Source: Photorhabdus heterorhabditis | GTDB lineage: Bacteria > Pseudomonadota > Gammaproteobacteria > Enterobacterales > Enterobacteriaceae | NCBI RefSeq assembly: GCF_018448905.1 | Contig: NZ_RCWA01000025.1 | Coordinates: 1-64,000, forward strand | Direction: 5' to 3' | Length of the DNA stretch: 64,000 bases | Shown here: positions 9,536 to 16,670 of the stretch, one piece after another | Layout: the number at the start of each line of letters is the position of its first letter | Position numbering within the stretch: position 1 is the first letter of the stretch | The notes under the pieces: generated by a model | The model's database searches: none | What the model was told of the DNA's origin: nothing | Seen by the model: the letters and a program-made list of their open reading frames with translations, nothing else | Position numbers and translations under genes: made by a program

Positions 9536-9562
9536 AATAAAGCCGGACTAACCGGCTTTATT
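9536..9562 (-). terminator. Rho-independent terminator of the tail-fibre gene
   Basis: Perfect 11-bp stem AATAAAGCCGG / CCGGCTTTATT with loop ACTAA. Read on the minus strand it continues into a run of T residues. It lies about 30 bp after the stop of the tail-fibre gene. Confidence 0.88.
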
Positions 9563-9591
9563 CTTACTTCAAGTTGCTTCGGCCACTAAAA

Positions 9592-10506
9592 TTATGCCGC
9601 CCTTACAACGTAGTTAAATGCGATATTACGGGGCCTATTTTCGTGAGCAGTTGGGACTTGTCTTGATGCATCAATGTCAAAAAATGTAAGATCAGTACTA
9701 CTACCGCCATTTGCTGAACGTGTTTCTCGCGTACCATATCGCAACGATGCCATGACCCCATTCACGATAGGCGTCTGGGGAAGGCCAGCCATCTGAGCAT
9801 GTACAGCTTGAGTTGTCCCTGTAATATTTCTGATTGCATCTCCCTGCCAAGACAAAAGCCCACGACCACTATCAACGCCTCGATTATCATCCCATCCGCG
9901 GATAAATTCTCCTCTTAAATCAGGTAATCTACCGCTAGGATAAGCTTCCGCCAACTTCGGATATTGTAATTTATTAAAAGGTGAACCATTACAAATGAAA
10001 TAACCGATAGGTGGATAGGACAACGGCCACGGAATAGGGGAACCAGCAGGAATTTCACTGGTAGATTTAATCCGGTTATCTATCTCTTCACGGGGATAAG
10101 TATACTCACGTAATGAATTTATTTCTTTCTGAACGAGCTGTTGCGTCACTGCCAATGTGTCACTATTACCCATCACATTTGTCAGCTGAACAACACCTTT
10201 TTGGGTTAATGAAGCACTGGGAATATCTGTTGTAATTTTTTGTTCTAATGCTTTATTTAATTGAGTGGTCAGATTGGCTATATTTCCATCATCAATAACA
10301 TCATTGCCAGATCGTGTCGCGATAAAATCAGCGACGACAGAGGATATGGTTGATGACTGACGTAACACCTTATTTAACAAGTGTGTGGAAATATTATCTG
10401 GAGGAAATCCAGTCTGCAAGCTCTGGTTTCCTTCATATTTTTCTTGACTGACTACATTCGCATTATCACTAATAGAAAAAGCCTTAAAATCATTTTTAGA
10501 ACTCAT
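9592..10506 (-). CDS. Phage tail-fibre / tail collar domain protein
   Basis: A 304-aa tail-fibre-like protein. The start is the ATG at 10506 with AAGGAG 5 nt upstream. A GTG two codons earlier overlaps the ribosome site and is unlikely. The N-terminal 140 residues (NHLL-like segment NKVLRQSSTISSVVADFIAT, then ASLTQKGVVQLTN) match the attachment region of short phage tail fibres. From about residue 155, PIPWPLSYPPIGYFICNG and GRLPDLRGEFIRGWD are the tail-collar (PF07484) signature. No other tail genes adjoin it, so it is an orphan. A paralogue at 23720 shares the N-terminal region and about 140 bp of leader. A terminator follows. Confidence 0.88.
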   Translation of the reverse strand: MSSKNDFKAFSISDNANVVSQEKYEGNQSLQTGFPPDNISTHLLNKVLRQSSTISSVVADFIATRSGNDVIDDGNIANLTTQLNKALEQKITTDIPSASLTQKGVVQLTNVMGNSDTLAVTQQLVQKEINSLREYTYPREEIDNRIKSTSEIPAGSPIPWPLSYPPIGYFICNGSPFNKLQYPKLAEAYPSGRLPDLRGEFIRGWDDNRGVDSGRGLLSWQGDAIRNITGTTQAVHAQMAGLPQTPIVNGVMASLRYGTRETRSANGGSSTDLTFFDIDASRQVPTAHENRPRNIAFNYVVRAA

Positions 10507-10667
10507 ATACACTCCTTAAATTAAATAATATTCTTTTATAATCAACACATTAAAAGATTGAAAAAAAACTTCAATAATTCATATCAATCACAGTCTAGTT
10601 CAGAAAAATAACAATAGAGTGTTCTTATTACTTATAAGGTTAACCGTTTTTGTATCATTGGCAGTAA

Positions 10668-10749
10668 TATACCCTTCATCTTTCAAGCTGCTGCTTTGTT
10701 GGCTACGTTCACTTGCCACCGCACTGCAACTTGAAATCTATTAGGTATA
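10668..10749 (-). repeat. Short ERIC-like element (82 bp)
   Basis: Ends TATACCCTTCATCTTTCAAG and CTTGAAATCTATTAGGTATA are ERIC ends. The central CCCCGGGAGC / GGGGTGAG arms are missing, leaving CTTTGTTGGCTAC and a short core. It is exactly as long as the short copy at 41759-41840. It lies upstream of the tail-fibre gene. Confidence 0.75.
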
Positions 10750-10897
10750 AATAGTTAAACATTTGAGAATCTAAAATACATCCTCAATTTATATTTAATA
10801 TCTGTAAATTATTTTTCTCTTATTCTTTCTATCTCATCCTATAATTTTTTCTGTTTTAAATTCCAAACTGAATATTCTGGCATTTAGACAAAAACAT

Positions 10898-11029
10898 CTA
10901 AGCGGCAATGCTCAGGAATATCATAGGATTCCCTACCTTTGTAGAAAAACGCGCATTGTTATTATCGATACCCTTAAGTTGCCAGTTCTGAAAACGTGTC
11001 GGTAAATGAAAGTGCTGAGATACCATCAT
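10898..11029 (-). CDS. Small hypothetical ORF, 43 aa
   Basis: A 43-codon frame starting at tandem ATGs (11029 and 11026), with GAGG 5 nt before the first, and ending at TAG 10898-10900. The product reads MMVSQHFHLPTRFQNWQL and ends NPMIFLSIAA. It has no recognised domain or membrane helix. It may be a real small gene or the end of a decayed one; the ribosome site is its main support. It sits between the tail-fibre gene and the higB relic. Confidence 0.3.
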   Translation of the reverse strand: MMVSQHFHLPTRFQNWQLKGIDNNNARFSTKVGNPMIFLSIAA

Positions 11030-11156
11030 ACACACCTCATTCCATACCTACTCTATAGCTTGTGATATTGTAGTTAATATATTTCACCCATAAAAAAACC
11101 GCAGTTAAGCGATATAATACTTGCCACAGTCCCATGACGGGATTAAGGTGACTGTG

Positions 11157-11309
11157 ATGAAAATAATATCCATTGCATCATCGAAAACGTTCTGAGAAAA
11201 ACACCCAGATGCAAAACAACCACTAAAGGCTTGGTTTGACGAGGCAAAAAATGCCTCATGGAACCGGCTACTTATCGAAAAATCCACACAATTTTGTTTT
11301 ATATACTAA
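11157..11309 (+). pseudogene. higB: HigB-family toxin fragment with a nonsense mutation
   Basis: The frame from ATG 11157 reads MKIISIASSKTF, then TGA at 11193-11195, then EKHPDAKQPLKAWFDEAKNA and a short tail to TAA 11307-11309. HigB mRNA interferases begin with a similar strand followed by F-W-E-K-H-P-D-A-E-x-P-L-x-x-W, so the TGA replaces the conserved Trp codon TGG by one base. The catalytic C-terminal half and any higA antitoxin are missing. It is a relic of a toxin-antitoxin module. Its end runs into a NadR-like box. Confidence 0.7.
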
Positions 11310-11312
11310 ACA
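11295..11312. promoter_or_regulatory. Second NadR-like box
   Basis: TGTTTTATATACTAAACA has one mismatch to the NadR palindrome and the same central ATATAC as the nadA copy at 8882-8899. Homology continues about 50 bp to the right (ACCAATTTATA and TATTTTA shared), so this looks like a duplicated or displaced nadA promoter segment. Whether NadR still binds it, or controls the nucleotidyltransferase gene 128 bp downstream, is unknown. Confidence 0.6.
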
Positions 11313-11439
11313 AAGTAACCAATTTATAACAATTTGTCGCGGAGTATTTTACCTGTTATAAGTTATTACATTACCTGCTAATTTATGAGATTAGTCTCAC
11401 TCATCAATCATTACTAAAGTTAAATAGGAACTTCATATA

Positions 11440-12291
11440 ATGGAAGACCCGGTAATCCTTCTGGAAAAAATCCTGACTTTTGCCCATAACGATCCCCGTA
11501 TTGATACAGTTATCCAAACAGGTTCCCGTGCCAGAAATGCACGTGTAGATAAATTCTCAGATCTAGATATAGAACTGATTGGTTCAGGAACAGATGAATT
11601 AATAGGCAACGATTTATGGTTTAAGCAGTTGGGTGATGTTATGGTTGCATTGCATCTGGCTAATGAAAAAGAGGATGAACCAGATTGGCCAACTTGTCTG
11701 GTCGTTTTTAACGGCGGTCGTAAGGTGGATTTCACACTGGCAAGTGTTAAACGCCTGAAAGATATGAAACAAAGAGGCTTGGATGAACTTTATCAACGCG
11801 GCTATAAGATCCTCCTTGATAAGACTGGCCTTACAAACGGACTTCCTGAAATCACTCACCAATTGACTAAATCACATATTCCATCATCAACAGAGTTTAA
11901 TGAAAACCTGCACGAGTTCTGGTTCGAGGCAACACAAGTGCCTGTTTATATCACTCGTGGTGATTTATGGCCTGCAAGAATGAGGGATAATGAGATGAAA
12001 GACTTATTGCTGGCAATGATGGAGTGGTACGTCTCGATAAAAAGTGATGGAAAGACGGACGTCTGGTACAACGGCCATCATTTGCATGAATGGCTGCCTG
12101 AGAAGTTCAGCAAACATATTCAAGGGATTTTTAGCAGTTATGGCAAAGAAGAAGCGATACGAGCATTGCTGGAAACCACAGAGCTTTATACGGAGATTTC
12201 TGCTGAAGTGGCAGAAATGAAGGGGTTTGAGTTCGATAGTGAGCTACCCAGTAAAGTCAGGAAGCATATTATGCAAGTTTGTTATGGTTAA
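11440..12291 (+). CDS. Aminoglycoside 6-adenylyltransferase-like protein (AadK/ANT(6) family)
   Basis: A 283-aa protein of the streptomycin adenylyltransferase family (PF04439), which transfers AMP to the 6-hydroxyl of streptomycin. The nucleotidyltransferase motif G-S-R at 28-30 followed by FSDLDIELI at 39-47 supplies the metal-binding D-x-D. PTCLVVFNGGRKVDFTLA contains the third acidic position. The C-terminal helical half has MKDLLLAMMEWYVSIKSDGK and WYNGHHLHEWL, typical of the family. AGGAA precedes the ATG. The length matches AadK proteins, so it looks intact. It stands alone in an accessory segment. The substrate is not proved by the sequence; family members also occur in sensitive environmental strains. 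Confidence 0.85.
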   Translation: MEDPVILLEKILTFAHNDPRIDTVIQTGSRARNARVDKFSDLDIELIGSGTDELIGNDLWFKQLGDVMVALHLANEKEDEPDWPTCLVVFNGGRKVDFTLASVKRLKDMKQRGLDELYQRGYKILLDKTGLTNGLPEITHQLTKSHIPSSTEFNENLHEFWFEATQVPVYITRGDLWPARMRDNEMKDLLLAMMEWYVSIKSDGKTDVWYNGHHLHEWLPEKFSKHIQGIFSSYGKEEAIRALLETTELYTEISAEVAEMKGFEFDSELPSKVRKHIMQVCYG

Positions 12292-12452
12292 TCTCATACA
12301 GTTACGATCAAGGAAGTAGTTATTCAGTGGAACGATGAAGAGAATACAGAACAAAGTGACCCGGTACCACCCATCGAAATGTCAGTCAGTATCGCTTCGC
12401 CCTTATATGGACTCCCCTGAACGATCAACAGATTTTACACGGGTATAGATGG

Positions 12453-12554
12453 CCTTCGGGCCAACGCTGTCGCGTTGTTGTCTCGCTTCGCTCGGCTCGA
12501 ACCTGCAACCCATTGATTAAAAGTCAACGGCTCTACCGACTGAGCTAACGACCC
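12453..12554 (-). pseudogene. tRNA-Lys-like unit, truncated inside its insert
   Basis: The 5' part up to the T loop is present with intact acceptor 5' strand, D arm and TTT anticodon arm. The insert stops near its second hairpin (CCTTCGGGCC on the plus strand), and the acceptor 3' strand and CCA are missing. Beyond the break the sequence is unrelated. It marks the distal end of the array. Confidence 0.75.
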
Positions 12555-12590
12555 ATCCAAGGGAATTTGTTTTTGACCGAAGCTTCAAGA

Positions 12591-12730
12591 TGGTGGGTCG
12601 TGCAGGATGACTCGGCCTACGGCCTCGCCCTTCGGGCCAACGCTGTCGCGTTGTTGTCTCGCTTCGCTCGGCTCGAACCTGCAACCCATTGATTAAAAGT
12701 CAACGGCTCTACCGACTGAGCTAACGACCC
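12591..12730 (-). pseudogene. tRNA-Lys-like unit with a 64-nt T-loop insert (unit 1)
   Basis: Without the insert at 12609-12672 this would be a 76-nt tRNA-Lys with a complete acceptor stem, D arm, TTT anticodon arm and encoded CCA. It differs from the canonical copies by GCCG for GCAG before the anticodon stem and by GGGTTGC at the variable loop/T stem. The insert interrupts the T loop between TTCGA and ATCC. Whether the RNA is processed is unknown. Confidence 0.75.
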
Positions 12731-12766
12731 ATCCAAGGGAATTTGTTTTTGACCGAAGCTTCAAGA

Positions 12767-12906
12767 TGGTGGGTCGTGCAGGATGACTCGGCCTACGGCC
12801 TCGCCCTTCGGGCCAACGCTGTCGCGTTGTTGTCTCGCTTCGCTCGGCTCGAACCTGCAACCCATTGATTAAAAGTCAACGGCTCTACCGACTGAGCTAA
12901 CGACCC
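12767..12906 (-). pseudogene. tRNA-Lys-like unit with a 64-nt T-loop insert (unit 2)
   Basis: Matches unit 1 closely, including the insert at 12785-12848, the intact acceptor and D stems and the GGGTTGC T-stem change. The near identity of units 1 and 2 over 176 bp points to recent duplication or gene conversion. Confidence 0.75.
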
Positions 12907-12942
12907 ATCCAAGGGAATTTGTTTTTGACCGAAGCTTCAAGA

Positions 12943-13082
12943 TGGTGGGTCGTGCAGGATGACTCGGCCTACGGCCTCGCCCTTCGGGCCAACGCTGTTG
13001 CGTTGTTGTCTCGCTTCGCTCGGCTCGAACCTGCGACCCATTGATTAAAAGTCAACGGCTTTGCCGACTGCGCTAATGACCT
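12943..13082 (-). pseudogene. tRNA-Lys-like unit with a 64-nt T-loop insert (unit 3)
   Basis: Has the same insert, but the 5' half has decayed. The acceptor 5' strand reads AGGTCAT instead of GGGTCGT, creating two A-C mismatches with the 3' strand. The D arm reads GCGCAGTCGGCAAAGC, which breaks D-stem pairs. The T stem keeps GGGTCGC. It is unlikely to be a working tRNA. Confidence 0.75.
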
Positions 13083-13117
13083 ATTCAGGGAATTTGTTTT
13101 TGAATGAAGCTTCAAGA

Positions 13118-13257
13118 TGGTGGGTCGTGCAGGATGACTCGGCCTACGGCCTCGCCCTTCGGGCCAACGCTGTTGCGTTGTTGTCTCGCTTCGCTCGGCT
13201 CGAACCTGCGACCCATTGATTAAAAGTCAACGGCTTTGCCGACTGCGCTAATGACCT
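13118..13257 (-). pseudogene. tRNA-Lys-like unit with a 64-nt T-loop insert (unit 4)
   Basis: Matches unit 3 closely, with the same acceptor and D-arm defects, the same insert and the same 35-nt spacer containing TTTGAATGAAGC rather than TTTGACCGAAGC. Confidence 0.75.
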
Positions 13258-13292
13258 ATTCAGGGAATTTGTTTTTGAATGAAGCTTCAAGA

Positions 13293-13432
13293 TGGTGGGT
13301 CGTGCAGGATGACTCGGCCTACGGCCTCGCCCTTCGGGCCAAAGCTGTCGCGTTGTTGTCTCGCTTCGCTCGGCTCGAACCTGCGACCCATTGATTAAAA
13401 GTCAACGGCTTTGCCGACTGCGCTAATGACCT
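13293..13432 (-). pseudogene. tRNA-Lys-like unit with a 64-nt T-loop insert (unit 5)
   Basis: Same defects as units 3 and 4. Its insert has one change, AAAGCTGTCGCG for AACGCTGTCGCG on the plus strand, which weakens one pair of the AACGC/GCGTT hairpin. It is the insert-bearing unit nearest the canonical genes. Confidence 0.75.
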
Positions 13433-13467
13433 ATTCAGGGAATTTGTTTTTGAATGAAGCTTCAAGA

Positions 13468-13543
13468 TGGTGGGTCGTGCAGGATTCGAACCTGCGACCA
13501 ATTGATTAAAAGTCAACTGCTCTACCGACTGAGCTAACGACCC
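13468..13543 (-). tRNA. tRNA-Lys (TTT)
   Basis: On the minus strand it starts GGGTCGTTAGCTCAGTCGGT, has the anticodon loop CTTTTAA with anticodon TTT, a T loop with GGTTCGAATCC and an encoded CCA end. All four stems pair. It is the second gene of the cluster, 36 nt downstream of the first copy, and has the same body. Confidence 0.97.
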
Positions 13544-13579
13544 ATCCAAGGGAATTTGTTTTTGACCGAAGCTTTAAGA

Positions 13580-13655
13580 TGGTGGGTCGTGCAGGATTCG
13601 AACCTGCGACCAATTGATTAAAAGTCAACTGCTCTACCGACTGAGCTAACGACCC
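13580..13655 (-). tRNA. tRNA-Lys (TTT)
   Basis: First gene of the tRNA-Lys cluster and apparently identical to the copy at 13468-13543. The acceptor GGGTCGT pairs with ACGACCC, the anticodon is TTT and CCA is encoded. It lies just downstream of a tRNA-type promoter and 147 bp from the end of cpoB, the same neighbourhood as E. coli lysT. Confidence 0.97.
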
Positions 13656-13672
13656 ATCTTGTGACTTCTCTC

Positions 13673-13714
13673 GGCAACGGCGGCATATATTACTGATTTT
13701 TCAGAACAACGCAA
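13673..13714 (-). promoter_or_regulatory. Promoter of the tRNA-Lys cluster
   Basis: Read on the minus strand: TTGCGT (13709-13714), 16-nt spacer, TAATAT (13687-13692), then the GC-rich stretch GCCGCCGTTGCC at the start point. A GC-rich discriminator is typical of stringently controlled tRNA promoters. Confidence 0.55.
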
Positions 13715-13802
13715 CGGTTATTTTTTCAAATTACGTTTAAATGCTTACCAAGCACTCAATCAACCCCGAAAACGTGTTAATACGCCCTTCCGGGGCCAAT
13801 AA

Positions 13803-14570
13803 TTACAGCGTAGAAAGCTTTTTTTCAGCCAGTTTAGCTGCGTTCGAACCAGGATATTGCTTCATAACCTGCTGGTAAACAGATCTCGCTTTATCCTTCT
13901 GACCCTTGTCCTGCATGATTAAACCAACTTTGTAAAGCGATTCACCACTCTTCTGTGACTTCGGGTACTCTTTTACTACCGTAGCAAAGTAGTAAGCAGC
14001 TTCGTCTTTCTTACCCTTGTTATAGTGAAGTTGTCCTAACCAGTAGTTAGCATTAGGTATATAACTCGACTTCGGGTAATTCTTTACAAAACTCTGAAAA
14101 GAAATAATCGCTTTATCATATTCTTTGGTATTCACTGCCAAGTGAACAGCTGCATCATAATCGCCTTTCTCGCTGCCAGTGCTGACAGTTGAAGACGCTC
14201 GATTGCCACTATTACTTGCAGTTGGAGAAGGCGGGGCCGCCGTAGGCTTACTGTCTGAGGAACCTGTAGCACCTTCCAGTTGCTGATAAATGTCTTTCTG
14301 CCGCTCTATCACTTGATTAAGCTGATACTGGTTCTCCTGTATCTGACCACGGAGCATGTCAATATCACGCTGAGAATCGGCGAGTTGTTGTTGAAGCTGA
14401 GTTAACAGTTGGCTGTGAGCGTTGGAAATACGCTCTAATTGGGTAAGGCGCTCATCGGTAGAACCTGAGCCGACATTACTGATTGGCGCTTGGGCAATAG
14501 CGGCCCAAGGAACCGCTACGCCAACCAGTAACGACAGACCCAAAAAATGATGTCTGAAGTTACTGTTCAT
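13803..14570 (-). CDS. cpoB: Cell division coordinator CpoB (YbgF)
   Basis: A 255-aa periplasmic protein. An N-terminal signal peptide (HHFLGLSLLVGVAVPWAAIA, cleavage after AQA) is followed by a trimerising coiled coil at about residues 35-95, a Ser/Pro-rich linker and TPR repeats from about residue 130 (YPKSSYIPNANYWLGQLHYN; YPKSQKSGESLYKVGLIMQD). CpoB binds TolA and PBP1B and couples peptidoglycan synthesis to outer-membrane constriction. It is the last gene of the tol-pal cluster, starting 9 nt after the pal stop. The tRNA-Lys cluster follows, as in E. coli. Confidence 0.96.
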   Translation of the reverse strand: MNSNFRHHFLGLSLLVGVAVPWAAIAQAPISNVGSGSTDERLTQLERISNAHSQLLTQLQQQLADSQRDIDMLRGQIQENQYQLNQVIERQKDIYQQLEGATGSSDSKPTAAPPSPTASNSGNRASSTVSTGSEKGDYDAAVHLAVNTKEYDKAIISFQSFVKNYPKSSYIPNANYWLGQLHYNKGKKDEAAYYFATVVKEYPKSQKSGESLYKVGLIMQDKGQKDKARSVYQQVMKQYPGSNAAKLAEKKLSTL

Positions 14571-14579
14571 GAACTACTC

Positions 14580-15077
14580 TTAATATGCCAGTACTGCGCG
14601 ACGGTTTTTCGCATAAGCCGTTTCGTCATGACCCAGTACAGCAGGTTTTTCTTTACCGTAAGAGACGATAGAGATTTGCTCACCGGAAACACCTTTGCCT
14701 TGCAGGTACATTTTCACTGCATTAGCACGGCGTTCACCTAATGCGATGTTGTACTCAGGAGTACCACGTTCGTCAGCATGACCTTCTACAACAACTTTAT
14801 AAGATGGGTTGCTGCGCAGGAATGCTGCGTGAGCGTCTAACAGCTGAGAAAAATCTGAGCTGATGTCGTATTTGTCAAAACCAAAATATACGATGTTGTT
14901 GTTTTGCAGCTCTTGCATTTGCTGACGAGCTAATTCCTCTGCTGACAGACCCGCATTAGTTTCGTTAACAGTGCCTACACCAGTCTGATCGTTATCAGCA
15001 TTTTTGTTAGAACTACACGCTGCTACAGCCATAACTGGTAAAGCTAACATCAGCCCTTTTAGCACTTTGTTCAGTTG
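14580..15077 (-). CDS. pal: Peptidoglycan-associated lipoprotein Pal
   Basis: A 165-aa outer-membrane lipoprotein. I take the ATG at 15077 ([12 protein letters not shown]), which matches the enterobacterial N-terminus; an in-frame ATG ten codons upstream is less likely. The lipobox ends at Cys22 (MAVAAC). The C-terminal OmpA-like domain contains [10 protein letters not shown] and [20 protein letters not shown], which bind diaminopimelate in peptidoglycan. Pal anchors the outer membrane and interacts with TolB and TolA during division. It sits between tolB and cpoB in the expected order. Confidence 0.97.
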   Translation of the reverse strand, partial: QLNKVLKGLMLALPVMAVAACSSNKNADNDQTGVGTVNETNAGLSAEELARQQMQELQNNNIVYFGFDKYDISSDFSQLLDAHAAFLRSNPSYKVVVEGHADERGTPEYNIALGERRANAVKMYLQGKGVSGEQISIVSYGKEKPAVLGHDETAYAKNRRAVLAY

Positions 15078-15122
15078 CATCTCTTTGATCCTTTTAAAGT
15101 TTGCCATACATATTATTATGCA

Positions 15123-16415
15123 TCACAGATACGGCGACCAAGCAGGGAATTTTACCTGCCCATCAGTCGCCGGAAGACGCGCTTTGAAACGCCCGTCAGT
15201 CGAAACTAGCTGCAATACAGTCCCCAACCCTTGGGTGGAGCTATAAATCACCATAGTGCCGTTAGGTGCGATACTCGGCGTTTCATCCAGGAACGTGTCC
15301 GTCAAAATTTGAACGGCTCCCGTTGCCAGATCTTGTTTAGCAATGTGCTGCTTACCACTCTCTGAGCTGACCATTACCACAAAATTACCCTCTGCACTAA
15401 CATCAGCATCCTGGTTTTGTGTGCCTTCCCAAGTGAGGCGTTGCGGAGCACCGCCATTGATATTGATTTTATATAACTGTGGACGACCACCCTGGTCAGA
15501 GGTATAAACCAATGTCTGGTTATCCGGCATCCAACTTGGCTCAGTATTGTTACTGCGACCATCCGTAACCTGATGGATCTGCGCTGAACCCAAATCCATC
15601 ACGTAAAGATTCAAACTACCCGATTTAGACAGAGCAAAGGCCAGTTTGCTGCCATCAGGCGAAAATGCAGGTGCTCCATTATGACGCGGGAATGAAGCAA
15701 TCTGGCGTACCTCACCACTCGCCAAGGTCTGAATCACTAAGGCAGAGCGACCACTTTCAAAAGTGACATAAGCCAGCTTAGCACCATCAGGAGACCACGC
15801 CGGTGACATCAGTGGCTCTGGTGAACGGTGAACAGTGAACTGGTTGTAACCATCGTAATCCGATACCCGCAGTTCATACGGATATTTGCCGCCATTGGTC
15901 TTTACAATATAAGCCAGACGGGTACGGAATGCGCCTTTGATGCCAGTCAGTTTTTCAAATACTTCATCACTGGCTGTATGCGCAGCATAACGCAACCACT
16001 GTTTCGTTACTTTAAACTGATTCTGGGCAAGCACTGTGCCTGGAGCACCCGCAGTATCAACCAATTGATAAGAGATCAAGAAACTACCATCTGCACTTGG
16101 CTGAATCTGTCCAACAACAACAGCATCAATACCTAGCGCTGACCATGCAGCAGGCGTCACCTCAGATGCAGTCGTTGGTTGCTGTGGCATACGGCTAGCA
16201 TCAATAGGATTAAATTTACCACTGTTGCGAAGATCGGCTCCAACGATGGTTCCTATCTCTTCAGGCGCATTGCCAGCCCCAGTCCATTTAAATGGCACAA
16301 TGCCAATAGGACGAGCAGAATCGACCCCTTGAGTGATTTCAATACGAACTTCTGCATGAGCCACCGTGACCCATAACATCAAAATACTCAGCATTACTTT
16401 AAAAGCCTGCTTCAT
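15123..16415 (-). CDS. tolB: Tol-Pal system protein TolB
   Basis: A 430-aa periplasmic beta-propeller protein. The start [21 protein letters not shown] is a signal peptide ending before EVRIEI, as in E. coli TolB, so I do not use the upstream ATG at 16478. The N-terminal domain is followed by propeller blades with repeated [18 protein letters not shown]-like units. TolB links Pal and TolA and moves the complex at the division site. It is the site used by some colicins in E. coli. The gap to tolA holds an ERIC element. Confidence 0.97.
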   Translation of the reverse strand: MKQAFKVMLSILMLWVTVAHAEVRIEITQGVDSARPIGIVPFKWTGAGNAPEEIGTIVGADLRNSGKFNPIDASRMPQQPTTASEVTPAAWSALGIDAVVVGQIQPSADGSFLISYQLVDTAGAPGTVLAQNQFKVTKQWLRYAAHTASDEVFEKLTGIKGAFRTRLAYIVKTNGGKYPYELRVSDYDGYNQFTVHRSPEPLMSPAWSPDGAKLAYVTFESGRSALVIQTLASGEVRQIASFPRHNGAPAFSPDGSKLAFALSKSGSLNLYVMDLGSAQIHQVTDGRSNNTEPSWMPDNQTLVYTSDQGGRPQLYKININGGAPQRLTWEGTQNQDADVSAEGNFVVMVSSESGKQHIAKQDLATGAVQILTDTFLDETPSIAPNGTMVIYSSTQGLGTVLQLVSTDGRFKARLPATDGQVKFPAWSPYL

Positions 16416-16489
16416 CATGTCTCCCTTATCGCGATGGAATCGCCGCAATAATTCGCGGATATTAACAAACGTTAACAAACAAAACTAGA

Positions 16490-16616
16490 TATACCCGTTA
16501 TCTTTCAAGTTGCCTCTTTGTTGGCTGCACTTGTTCATTCCGGCCACATAGTTAGCTATGCTCCCGGGGATTCATTCCCTTGCCGTCGCGAAGCATCTTG
16601 AAATCCATAAGGTATA
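16490..16616 (-). repeat. ERIC element, full length, inside the tol cluster
   Basis: TATACCCGTTATCTTTCAAG at the left end and CATCTTGAAATCCATAAGGT near the right, with GCTCCCGGGGATTC in the centre. It is 127 bp long and fills most of the gap between tolA (stop 16671) and tolB (start 16415), so it is probably transcribed inside the operon. Confidence 0.92.
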
Positions 16617-16670
16617 GCTTAATAACATTGAATGGTTTTGTTTGTTATTAATAATCTCTATATAACAACC

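Larger units (their letters stand above)
12453..13655 (-). repeat. Tandem array of tRNA-Lys-derived units
   Basis: Eight units on the minus strand. The two nearest the promoter are canonical 76-nt tRNA-Lys genes, spaced 36 nt. The following five are 140 nt each, with a 64-nt insert in the T loop, repeated every 175-176 nt. A sixth is cut inside the insert at the distal end. Spacers between units are nearly identical (AAGGGAATTTGTTTTTGA and GAAGCTTCAAGA), so the array grew by tandem duplication of tRNA plus spacer. In E. coli the corresponding operon holds several tRNA-Lys and tRNA-Val genes; no tRNA-Val is visible here. Confidence 0.9.

Noticed and set aside
12292-12419. In-frame continuation after the nucleotidyltransferase stop (about 42 codons to a TGA)
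   Set aside because: It has no similarity to the family C-terminus and the protein is already full length, so it is probably chance.
13319-13549. A 76-codon minus-strand ORF across the tRNA-Lys cluster
   Set aside because: It reads through tRNA sequence and repeats; the apparent protein repeats (LTFNQLVAGS) are simply translated tRNA.
12453-13655. The regular 175-bp spacing suggested a CRISPR array
   Set aside because: Both repeat and spacer are conserved, the units are tRNA-shaped and no cas genes are near.
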